From Schizochytrium sp. CCTCC M209059 (Eukaryota; Sar; Bigyra; Thraustochytrida; Thraustochytriidae), in NCBI GenBank assembly GCA_000818945.1, contig KN805386.1, forward strand, positions 509,948-573,947: DNA of 64,000 nt. Reading direction: 5' to 3'. Below, one piece after another: positions 1 through 9,508 of the stretch. Below the pieces are notes generated by a model. The model was not told where the DNA came from. It saw only the letters and a program-made list of their open reading frames with translations, and searched no databases. How positions within the stretch are numbered: the stretch's first letter is position 1; each line of letters starts with the position of its first letter. The translations under genes and the position numbers were made by a program.

Positions 1-691
1 GACCCCCCCCCCCCCCCCTGTTCCAAATAGGCCAGGAAGCTTTTGCTTGCAGACCCGTTTCCTCCCTCTGAATTTACTCCAACAACCCATGTTCTCTTTT
101 CTTGCTACTACACATACCATGGTCTTTATGACAGTAAGAAAGAAAACGAGCCCAATGCTGTGCTTTTACGTGCCTCATTCGAGTCCTGCTCGATCCCAGC
201 TTGCACCGAAAGCGTGTACTTCGGGAAATGATGCTTGTTTGACTCGTGACTACCTCGTTCTTAATTGGGCAAAAGCAAGGCAACATATGATGCTGTGCAA
301 GACCACATTGTCAACACACGAGTCGCAAGAAAAAGATGTCAAGCAAGGCCACTGCGTCGAGTTCACGTACTTATGAAACGCGTGATCCAAGAAAGAGATG
401 CCGTGCAACGTTGATATTTTAAAATCTTGTTCTGAAGAAACTGAGGACTTGTGGGTCGCGCGCAAAGAGGTTTCCTTCGCTCGCTCGTTCGTTCGTTCGA
501 ATAAAGCATGAGGAAAAGGAATGAGAGACCGAGGGAGAGAAAAGAAAAGAAGAAAGAAAGCCCCAGGTGCGATCAGCCGCAGCTCTTGCTTTGCATAGCT
601 TGGCGGGATCCAAGGCAGACGTGGGATCGGTAAACGACGACACTCGCCTCACAACATGAGAAAAAGGAAAAGGGGGATCCTTAGATGCCAG
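1..691. other. Intergenic, 3' side of CDK1
   Basis: The stretch opens with a run of 16 C (3-18). It also holds a short CGTT-rich tract near 480-500. Small frames here start at non-ATG codons and show no recognisable protein. It probably carries the CDK1 3' UTR. Confidence 0.5.
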
Positions 692-1951
692 CTAACGCCA
701 ACCGTGTTCAGCCTCGGCCGCGGCCTTGGACTGGTGGTCAGCATGCATTGCCGAGGCCGCGCCCGCAGAAGATGCTGCGCGGACGCTAGAATTGTACATC
801 GGGCCGGCAGCCGCACCAAAGGGCGCACGGTTCGAGGGTTGCATGTCAGCACGTGCTGATGAAGGGTACTGCTGGTGCTGGAAAAAGGCCTGCTCACCAT
901 CACCGCCACCGGTGGCAGAGCCAGAGACATTTTGCTGGTGCCGGGGTTGGAATTGCGGCGCCGACGATGGGGGAAACATCGGCGCTCGGGGCGCCCGGCG
1001 CGGGGCCATGGAAGGAACGCCCGCGACAGCCTGATGATCCGGAAAGTGTTGCTTGTAAGGGTCACGCGGGCCTTGACGGCGCACGACATCGAAATAAGGA
1101 TGGTCAAGGGCCTCCTTGGCTGTGATGCGGCGGCTCGGGTCGTACTCGAGCATGCGCATAAGCAGATTGCGCCCAAGAGGATCAACAATGCCCCGCGCAA
1201 ACTTTTCGACGGGCTGGGCTTTCCATTTCGGAAAAATAGGCTGGTAGTCTGGCAGCGAAGTCACGCCGGGCCAAGAGTCCTCGTTCGGGGTCCCCAGCGC
1301 CCGAAAAATTCGAAAGATCTCGTCAATCTCAGAGTCGCCCGGAAAGAGAGGATCGCGGTTCGCCATTTCCGCAAAAATGACGCCAATGCTCCACACGTCC
1401 ACGGGCGTCGAGTAGTGGCGCGAGCCGAGAAGAATCTCCGGGGCGCGATACCAAAGCGTCACCACCTCGTGCGTGTACATGCGAATGGGGATTCCAAAAG
1501 CGCGCGCCAGGCCAAAGTCGGCGAGCTTGAGCTTACCTGTGCGGTCAATGAGTAGGTTTTGCGGCTTGAGATCGCGGTGCAGTACACGGTGCGAGTGGCA
1601 AAAGGCGACGCCCAAGAGAAGCTGATAAAGGTACGACTTGACGAGGTCCGAGCTGAGGCCCTCTGGCCCGCACGTGTCCATGTACTTGCGCAGGTCCTGA
1701 TCGAGGAACTCAAAAACCAGATAGAGTTTGCTTTCAAAGTGGATGACGTCGCGGAGCCGTACAATATTCTCGTGAGACAGCTCCTTCAAAAGGCTAATCT
1801 CCCGGATCGCAGTGCTCGGCACGCCCTCGTCCTGTCCTTCAAGGACAATCTTCTTGAGGGCGTAGAGACATCCGCTGTGTCTGTCGCGGGCCTTGTATAC
1901 GACGCCATAGGTGCCCTCACCAATCTTCTCCACACGCTGGTAGCGTTCCAT
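692..1951 (-). CDS. CDK1: Cyclin-dependent kinase 1 (cdc2/PSTAIRE kinase)
   Basis: This is the cell-cycle Ser/Thr kinase that, with a cyclin, drives G2/M entry. The 419-residue frame starts at ATG 1951. Key residues sit at the human positions: glycine loop G11-G16 with the inhibitory T14/Y15 pair, Lys33, PSTAIRE helix 45-51 with Glu51, HRD at 125-127, DFG at 145-147 and T-loop Thr160. The activation segment keeps the VVTLWYRAPEILLG block. The unaltered PSTAIRE favours CDK1/2 over transcriptional or CDK5-like kinases. T14/Y15 imply Wee1/Cdc25 control. Family members end near residue 300; here about 120 residues follow, rich in Pro, Gln, Ser and Ala and without a recognisable domain. The next gene upstream is divergent, about 2.9 kb away. 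Confidence 0.93.
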   Translation of the reverse strand: MERYQRVEKIGEGTYGVVYKARDRHSGCLYALKKIVLEGQDEGVPSTAIREISLLKELSHENIVRLRDVIHFESKLYLVFEFLDQDLRKYMDTCGPEGLSSDLVKSYLYQLLLGVAFCHSHRVLHRDLKPQNLLIDRTGKLKLADFGLARAFGIPIRMYTHEVVTLWYRAPEILLGSRHYSTPVDVWSIGVIFAEMANRDPLFPGDSEIDEIFRIFRALGTPNEDSWPGVTSLPDYQPIFPKWKAQPVEKFARGIVDPLGRNLLMRMLEYDPSRRITAKEALDHPYFDVVRRQGPRDPYKQHFPDHQAVAGVPSMAPRRAPRAPMFPPSSAPQFQPRHQQNVSGSATGGGDGEQAFFQHQQYPSSARADMQPSNRAPFGAAAGPMYNSSVRAASSAGAASAMHADHQSKAAAEAEHGWR

Positions 1952-4875
1952 TGCTGCGAGTTTGTTGGCAGCAGAGCTTTCTTACACGCCGCGAGTGCCC
2001 CTCGCGGGCGGGGGTTTGGATGGAGAGAAAAGAAAAGAAGGAAAGAGGTCGGGTGAGCGAGGGAGGGGAGGGGAGAGGGTAAGGCAACTGACGGTCGCCG
2101 GCCGGCTGCTGGCGCTCCCAGGCGTCTCGGTTGGTCCAACCAGCCGATTCGCACGGGCGCCGCGCCGGCCGGGCTGGGCCCGGCTCCTCCACGTCGCTCG
2201 TGCTGCCGCGCGTTCGCGCTGCGCGCACCTTTTATCTGGGCCGCCGGCCGTCGCTGGCCGCCGACCGGTCGCGCGTCTCCTGGCGGATTGACGTGACGAG
2301 TGAGAGAGAGATTCTTGCTTTGCTCGACTACTGGCTGATGATTGACCGATTTTTACGATTTCTATTGCCACTGGCGGCTGATCGATTGTGGATGACCTTG
2401 TTATACTATACAACACCACTGTGTGATCGACAGTAAGTTTGATTAATTAGATTGATTGCCTTTAACTTATTGACTGACACTGAGAGCAATCAATCGACCA
2501 GTGTAGTACGTAGTAGTATACGTATACGTAGTATGTCTATCTGTGTGTGTGTGTCTGTCTGTCTGTCTGTTTGTCTTGTACTGGCTGGCTGCTCCGTTTG
2601 GAAGTTGCTTTGGGCTAACCCTACAAGGCTTGCACCCGAAGCCAGGCGTCCGGGCGGCCAACGAGCCTGTTTATGTGTGTGTGCATGGGCGCGTGCGTGC
2701 GAGCGTACGATTTTGTCCTTTCATCTCACCGTCCATCAAAGTCTGAACTGGCCTTTTCTAGTTTCCCAAAACCGTCAGCCCAAACCGCCGGCCAAGATAG
2801 CGTAAGTTTGTACATCATCATAAACTGCTAGGCCTAGGCCTAGGTCCACCGCTATGCCATTGGGTCGGTCGCGGCGCGGCAGTGACAGAGAGTCGTCGGT
2901 CCGCAAACAGAGAGAAGAGCTCACCTGCCTCCAAGACAAGTTGCCTGGAGCTTGGGTGCTTTCTTTATTCCATCGTATCTTGGCGTTGTTGCCTGGACTG
3001 GGCTGGACAAGGCTGGAACGAGGATGGGGCAACGAACGCGCTGCGTTAACACGAGAGACTTGTTTGCGAGCGAGCAACTAGGCCATGCCATCCTCTGGTA
3101 ACACCTATCTTGGCCGAAAAGTCGATTCACGGTCACCAGTCGACCGCGTCGCTTCGCTTCGCTGTAATGAAATAAAATGAGGTTAGGCTAATCAGGCTGG
3201 ACATCGTATCTCCGCTGGCGCTAGACTTCTTCTCCCTCGCGTGGCAGTCTGAACGCATAAGCATAGTTTTGTTAGAAATCATTCCTAGCGAGCGAGCTGC
3301 GCGTTCGCTCGGTTGATGATGCTCTCGACTACCCGTGGTTGGAAGGAGCTCGTCATCCGCCAGCCAGCCAGCCAGCAGTTAAGCTACCGTGACGACTGGC
3401 AGCAATCAATCGTAGATGCCTAACAGCCATTTTGAGAACTAATGGCCGGCAGCGGCCGCCATCTAAGCAAGCAGATTGACCTAATCCTACATATCAATGA
3501 GGAGAAGAAAACGAGTCCAAGCCAGAGAGCGCCCTTCCTCTCGCCGCCCATCATCATCCCCATCGCGCTTATCCAACTGCTGCACGGGCAAAGTGATATA
3601 CTACGCCTAGCCTATGCCCACTACGAGTATGCGACAGCAGAGAGCAACTCCACCTTCGCCGGGGCGCGACGCGTCTCACCGGCCCGAACATAAGGTCCCG
3701 GGCCTCCATCTCGATCTCGAAGCCCGCCGCACCTGCCCTCTTCATCAGCATCCCCGCCCAGATCAGCATCATCGCCATCGACGTCTCCATCGTCTCGTCA
3801 CTGCAGATGCTCATTCATCATCGCGATGCCGGCAGGGCATCATCATGATGCTCCGCCACCGACGGCTCGCGCCTCGCCGTCGCGCTCTCCAGCTCGGCTC
3901 CTCGGTGAAAGACCCGCTCTTTGCCTTTGAGTCTTTCTTTCCTTTTCTCCGTTCAGTAGGCCTATAGTAAGTAGTACCAGTGCCAGTGGTATACTAGTTA
4001 ACGGCAGCCTCGCCTCGTGTGCACTCGCCCAGCCCAAGCCGGCAAGAGTCTCGACGATCGCGGGGCGAGGTGGCCCTGCCGCTGGGCGCAGTGCAGAGGG
4101 CGAACTGCCGTGCGCCCCGTGTGCCCGCCGCTTGCGGCTCACCGTCGCGCACTCATCTGCCTGGTCTTGCCTGGCGTCGCCTCTCGCCGCTGGTGGCGGC
4201 GACACGCCGTAGAGTTTACCGAGTTCGAGTTCGTTGTGTCCTGTTCGCGCGCTCCTTCCTCCCTTGGTTCAAGTTCGTCCAAAGCAACACGTACGTTCAC
4301 GCGTACTTCGGCCGACCGGCCTCTCCCTCCCCGGTGGCCGCCGCGTCGCCTGCGCTGTGATCGGCAGCGCATGTCAATCGCTCGCTCGCCAGCGTCGTTC
4401 AAGTTGTCGCGGTCGCGGTCCTCGCCCTGATCATCGACGAAGCGGCTTAGATTGCCCCATGTCATAGAACTGAATCGAACAGAGGGGTATCTTACGTTGC
4501 GATGGCACCGTGTCTTCTGTAGATAATAAGGACGTCGTGTGGCATCCGTCCAATAGTGGTTTCCGCCACCCCCCCGCCCGCCCCTTCGGGCGAATAAGCA
4601 GGGCTCTACACGAGCAAAATTAGCAAGCTTGAGCTGGCGCGCGCGGAGACGGCGGCAACGGCGCGCACAGGGCTCGCTGCGCGCAGAAAGACTGGCGACC
4701 CGCGGGCCGCGGCGCAGGAAGAATCAGGCGCGACGGACTGCGCGGTTTCGGCGCGCAATAGTCGCACGGGGCCCGCGCAAGAGGCTCTTGAGCGAGCGGT
4801 CGTTGCCGCAGACCTGCGCGACCGCCGCCCTCGAGCGCTGCTGCCAAGGAGGCGAAGGCGATAGAGCCGCAGCGC
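1952..4875. other. Long divergent intergenic region
   Basis: About 2.9 kb separate the starts of CDK1 (-) and the zinc finger gene (+). The region holds a TG/CTGT repeat (about 2534-2575), a CCAG repeat (about 3358-3375), two overlapping TAGGCCTA palindromes (2829-2842) and another at 3957-3964. The right part is very GC-rich. Frames of 70-150 codons occur on both strands, but none resembles a protein. Confidence 0.5.
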
Positions 4876-7851
4876 ATGGCGCAAAGCGGGCCTGAACCTG
4901 GCGCAGGCGCTGCACCGTCGATGCCGCCCCCTCCGCAAGAGGCCGCCGCAGTTGGAGCGGGCCAACCGTGTCCCAACCACCACAACCAGCATCTCCTTCA
5001 TCCGCACAGACCCCAGTGCCCGCCGCAAACTCACCACGCGCCCACGCAAGTCACGAACTCAGGACCAACAACCCAGTCTTTACATCCTCCTTTGGCAATG
5101 CCTGAGAGCGTGGCGCCCTTACGCTGCAAAGAGGATCCCCCTGCTGCAGCAGCAGCCGCACAGAGATCCGAACCGTCAGTGCCGGGGCCACAAGCAGATC
5201 TTGTCGCTCCCGCTTCTTCGTCATCCTCGTTTGAGTCCTCGTCCACTGCTCTTCCCACCCCTGCTGCGACTTCTCAGTCAGTTTCAAAGGGAGGGTCCCC
5301 TGCACAGAGCTCGGCTTCAGCCGCTACCTCATCGAGTCAGGCGCAAGAGCTCTCTGCGAAACCCAAAGAAATGAACCAGCACAGTACAGCTACAACCGCA
5401 AGCACCACTTCCTCCGCTGGACCTTCTCGGGTCTCAAGTACATTTTTGCAAGCCAATGGGATACCGCTGACGAGACCTACTGCCGCCGATCTCGCCCCCG
5501 GGCCTCGACACGGCATGCATCTTCACCCGTCTGGACCAGGCGCCTCATCTTCAAATGAGACGCTTGGTCTTCTTGGCGATGTGTGTAGCATGGCAACGAC
5601 AGGCCCTTCTTCCTCTTTGACAAATGCGCGCCCCGTCGTAGGAGGGAAGCAAATGCAAGCCACGGCAGAAACCCTGAAAATGCTCGCGCGACAGCCAACG
5701 CCCTCGCAGAATCAGCAGCCATCGGGACCAGGTGCGCCTTCGCGAAACCTTGCTTCATCTGCTGGCAATCTTGAACTGGCTACATACTTGCGAGGACTCA
5801 AAGGAAAAAATGGCGCCTCTGCAGACTCGACGGCACCTTCGGCTGCAGACTTGGTGCAAGCGATGCCCAAGAACCCGCCCGGGACTCAGAAAGATATTGA
5901 GGTCGTCATGCAGCTCAAAGCCCAGGCAGAAGCGTCGATGCAGAGCTTCAAAGACCTTTATGAACTAGCATCCAAACAAGGTGCAAACGGTGTTTCTGGG
6001 AAGATTTTTTCGGGCCCAACTGCCGCGGACCTCGTCGCGTTGGCGCAACGGGTCCCACTTGGCTTCAATCCAAGCTTTGCGCAACGAGCCGTGGTCTCTC
6101 AGCAGCTCAATGGCTTTGTCACGGCCAGTACTGCCAGCACCGCCCTCCCTCGCCCCACTGCCCGCAGCACTAGCTTTGACAGCAAAAGTAGTCTCGCTGG
6201 TGCTACTGCCGAAAAATCAACTGCAAAAAAGGCCATAAAACGGGGTCCCGGTCGTCCGCCGAAAATCTCGACCGCGGCTGCCGGAACTAAACCCAAACCC
6301 AAACCCAAGGCCGGGCGCCCACCCAAAGAAGCCAAACCGCCAAAGCCTGCACGCGTTCCAAAAAAACGCATGTCTGTTGCCAAAGACTCGTGGCGGCGTC
6401 CTCGGTGCTCCAAGCCTGGTTGCGACCGTATTGACCGAGGTACGGGTCTTTGTACCCTGCATGGCGGTGGAGACCGCTGCGAGGAGGAGAAATGCACCAA
6501 GCTTACACGCATTGGGATGAGGTGTTTTGAGCACCTTGGTCAAGACGCGCTACGTCAATGTTTTGAACGGCGCGAATGGGAAAAATCTAGAGCGACAACC
6601 GAACCGCCAACAACCGCCCCTTTGGTTGCTTCAAACACTTCGACCGCTTCCTCCTCCCCTGCGCCTCCAGACTCTTTGACAGCGGAGACAGCGAAAGCGG
6701 CAGCGGCGACAGGACCTGGGCCTGTCTCTTCAGCGCAAGAGGCGCCATCGTCGACCTCTTCTTCATCTTCATCATCTTCGTCGTCGTCGTCGTCGTCGTC
6801 AAAGAAACGCAAAAAGGACGACGAGACGAGCGCAACAGAGCCCATGTCGTATTTTGCACCATTGGCATCGCGCGATAAGCTAACTCGCAAGGCGAAAGAC
6901 TTTACCACACAAGGTCGAGCTCTTACGATGGGCTTTTCCGAGCTCATGGCCAAGCCGCGCAATCAGCCACCCTTCAAACGGCCACGATCCGGGACCGATG
7001 CCAAGGCCGCGCATGAGAAAAGTATCAAGGTCGGCCTAGAGACTGGACAGGCCGAACATACAGCAACAACAACAACAGTCGATGCAAACACCGACGCGCC
7101 GCGGTCCGATGACGCGAGCCCCGATGCACCTCCGCCCATCCGCATTGCCGACCTCGAAGGGAGCGACACGTTTGGTGTTGGCCGAGGTGTCCCGGACATT
7201 GACGCCAAGCGTCGTGACGTGAGTGGGCTGGGCATGGTGTACAAGCGTGTCATCGGCAAAGGCTTCCAAAAGGGCATGGAAGCTGGCCATGCCAAGGTTC
7301 CTGACGAGGATCCTGGCACGGATGAGGATCTACAGATCCTGCCCGTGGGTTGGATTAAACACCAGACGTCTGCCAAATCGAAAAAGAAATTCCTGGCGCC
7401 AACTGGCTTCAAATTTAACTCGCTTTCGGAGGTGATGCGCCGACTCGTGCCAGCTACCATTGCCTACAAGCACGTCATGCCTGTGCAGGACTTCTATTGG
7501 ATGTTTCGCGACCTCCTTCCCACTGCCGAACAGCGCGCTTGGGCCGAACAGATCCGTAACGAGGATCGTCGCCACAATCTTGCGCTGCGCATCACAAGCT
7601 ACAAGGATTTGAAAAAGTCACTTGGCCTCAATTCCTGTCGCATCAAAATTACAACCACGACTTATATTGTTGTGGCGCTCCCTGTCTACATCTCGTACTC
7701 GCACGCAAACCAATGCGCAGAGTTCCACTTTGAGTCCAAGCTCACGTCCTTCGACAAGCTTCCTCGGGAGCTGCTCAAGTTGCTTCCAGCAAGCACGGGC
7801 ATACCAACATCGAGTCCTTCTGCGCGGCCTATCAAAAAGCAAAAGCGCTAA
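4876..7851 (+). CDS. Chromatin-type protein: AT-hooks, WRKY19-like zinc finger, MBD-like domain
   Basis: The 991-residue frame starts at ATG 4876. The first 440 residues are low complexity, rich in Ser, Ala, Pro and Thr. AT-hook cores (GRPPK) lie at about 455-463 and 479-484 and should bind the minor groove of AT-rich DNA. A zinc cluster at 511-553 has two identical-spacing units, C-x4-C-x9-C-x2-H, with ligands C511, C516, C526, H529 and C535, C540, C550, H553. This is the WRKY19-like finger common in stramenopiles. A polyserine tract precedes a KKRKKDDE nuclear-type signal near 640. Around 820-858 the pattern LPVGW, then FLAPTGFKFNSLSEV, resembles a methyl-CpG-binding (MBD/TAM) fold. The C-terminal 130 residues look folded but I do not recognise them. 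A nuclear DNA-binding or chromatin role is inferred. The MBD assignment is the least certain part. Confidence 0.75.
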   Translation: MAQSGPEPGAGAAPSMPPPPQEAAAVGAGQPCPNHHNQHLLHPHRPQCPPQTHHAPTQVTNSGPTTQSLHPPLAMPESVAPLRCKEDPPAAAAAAQRSEPSVPGPQADLVAPASSSSSFESSSTALPTPAATSQSVSKGGSPAQSSASAATSSSQAQELSAKPKEMNQHSTATTASTTSSAGPSRVSSTFLQANGIPLTRPTAADLAPGPRHGMHLHPSGPGASSSNETLGLLGDVCSMATTGPSSSLTNARPVVGGKQMQATAETLKMLARQPTPSQNQQPSGPGAPSRNLASSAGNLELATYLRGLKGKNGASADSTAPSAADLVQAMPKNPPGTQKDIEVVMQLKAQAEASMQSFKDLYELASKQGANGVSGKIFSGPTAADLVALAQRVPLGFNPSFAQRAVVSQQLNGFVTASTASTALPRPTARSTSFDSKSSLAGATAEKSTAKKAIKRGPGRPPKISTAAAGTKPKPKPKAGRPPKEAKPPKPARVPKKRMSVAKDSWRRPRCSKPGCDRIDRGTGLCTLHGGGDRCEEEKCTKLTRIGMRCFEHLGQDALRQCFERREWEKSRATTEPPTTAPLVASNTSTASSSPAPPDSLTAETAKAAAATGPGPVSSAQEAPSSTSSSSSSSSSSSSSSSKKRKKDDETSATEPMSYFAPLASRDKLTRKAKDFTTQGRALTMGFSELMAKPRNQPPFKRPRSGTDAKAAHEKSIKVGLETGQAEHTATTTTVDANTDAPRSDDASPDAPPPIRIADLEGSDTFGVGRGVPDIDAKRRDVSGLGMVYKRVIGKGFQKGMEAGHAKVPDEDPGTDEDLQILPVGWIKHQTSAKSKKKFLAPTGFKFNSLSEVMRRLVPATIAYKHVMPVQDFYWMFRDLLPTAEQRAWAEQIRNEDRRHNLALRITSYKDLKKSLGLNSCRIKITTTTYIVVALPVYISYSHANQCAEFHFESKLTSFDKLPRELLKLLPASTGIPTSSPSARPIKKQKR

Positions 7852-9508
7852 AAATTTATTGGACGTTGGCTCTACTATAGATCGGATCGGCAGCGAAATT
7901 AGGTTCTCGACTGATGGTTTTTTGGAGTGTTGTTGAGACATCGCCACTGGCAAGGTGCACTTGGTGAAGTTTACCGCATAAACAAGTGACCTTCTTGATC
8001 GGTAGCGAGATTAGGTTTTCGATAGATAGAATTTTAAATTGTTGTTGAGACATTGTCACTGACAGGGTGCACTCGGTCAAATTTACGGCATCGCATAAAC
8101 AAGTGGGGCCTTTTAGGTAGCAAGTAGGCCATAAACCAAGCAAGACGTTGTGGCGTGTGTACTGCACTTGTTACGAACGGCCGACGGCCGATCGAAATCT
8201 GGTGGTTTCACCTAAGTTTTCGGGACGTCCACCAAGCTTATCTGCTAATTTGCTGTGACCTAACACCAGCATTATGCACGATCCAATCACAAGCAAGCCA
8301 ACACACCCTCTGGCCGTCATGCAAGCAACTGAAGCAACCTAGTTCTCATGGACCGGTACCTTACTTCTTTTTCTTGTCACCAACTTCATCTCCTTCCTGG
8401 CGGCCGAGCCGGGGGGGCTAGATCAGTGGTACAAGCTGCAGTGACATGGCTTGCTCCATGTACAATAATTATGGCCCAGAATGGAACTGTTGATGTCATC
8501 ATGCACCACCACAAACCAAAAAGAAAAGCCGATAGACCCAAGCTGCGAGACTGCGGCAAGCGTACAAAGGGCGCACGCAAGTGCAACAGTGACAGTCTGA
8601 GCAGCCAAAACCTACCAGGAGCCTTTATTCATCTCTTGGCGATGATCCCCATGGACTGGGCGGCCAAAGATGCCGTTGGCTACAAACTCGTTGAGACCGT
8701 TCGAAGCAACATCTTCTCGTCCGAGTCTGTCCAATCTCAGGCCGAAACGAGCCTTTCGAAGCACGGCACGCAGCCTCGGCGCCATCGCGCCTTTGCTTGA
8801 TCTTGGTTCCCTCGAAAAGGTCGTCGCCCTGCGCGCCAAGTACTTCGCTCCTCTGACTGTGTGCAAGCCCAGTGCAGCTTGTGCTCCGTTCCCGCGTTCC
8901 CACTGTGACGAGGGTGGCGAAGATTGGACGGACGCGCAAGATGGAGACTGTGGCGGCCAAGTGGACTTTCTGGATGGAAATCGGAATTCACGTGCTGCAA
9001 GTGCGCCAACCGCGGACGCAAGTAGCCTATACGCCACACAATTAGTATCTACTAACTGCATCACGCACACTCGGGAGAGACGGTCGGCCCGTCATTAGTA
9101 CACGGCGCGTGCGACCGCGAGCGAGAGAGAGCAGAACCTTGGGACAGAGAGGCCGGCCGAGGCGGGCGGGCCGAGGGAGCGAGCGAGGGGGAGGGGCCCC
9201 AAGACGGAGGGAGGGGCCTTGGCCAACGTCGAGACTCAACTGCCGCCTTCTCCAAAGAGAGGGCGAGACGAGGAGGGGCAGAGTGCGTGTGCAAGAACAC
9301 CCTCCCTTCTTTCGCTCGTCCATACATTTGATTGCTCTGTCCACCCGACAAAGAGGCGCTTTTCAAAGCACCACCCCGGACGCGCTCCCGTGACACGACA
9401 AACAAAAACGATTCTTTTAGAGCTGAGCTGTATGCTGTGAGCCCGTCGAGGCCTGGGTCGCGAGTAGCTCCGTGCCTCTAAGAAGACGCGCAGTCGGCCG
9501 GCGTCGCG
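7852..9508. other. Intergenic between zinc finger and sulfotransferase genes
   Basis: The stretch begins with a diverged tandem duplication (7885-8105) in the likely 3' region of the zinc finger gene. AT-richer DNA follows to about 8400, then GC-rich DNA with purine runs (9110-9220) before the next ATG. Frames at 8348-9100 lack any recognisable protein. Confidence 0.45.
7885..8105. repeat. Diverged direct repeat, two units of about 105-110 bp
   Basis: Unit 1 (7885-7988) and unit 2 (7996-8105) share the blocks GCGA(A/G)ATTAGGTT(C/T)TCGA, TTGTTGAGACAT, GGTGCACT(T/C)GGT and CATAAACAAGTG in the same order and spacing. Small indels and roughly a quarter of sites differ. It lies just after the stop of the zinc finger gene, so it may be transcribed as 3' UTR. 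Confidence 0.75.

Noticed and set aside
47..376. 109-codon frame at the window start
   Set aside because: It starts at TTG, resembles no known protein, and overlaps frames on the other strand.
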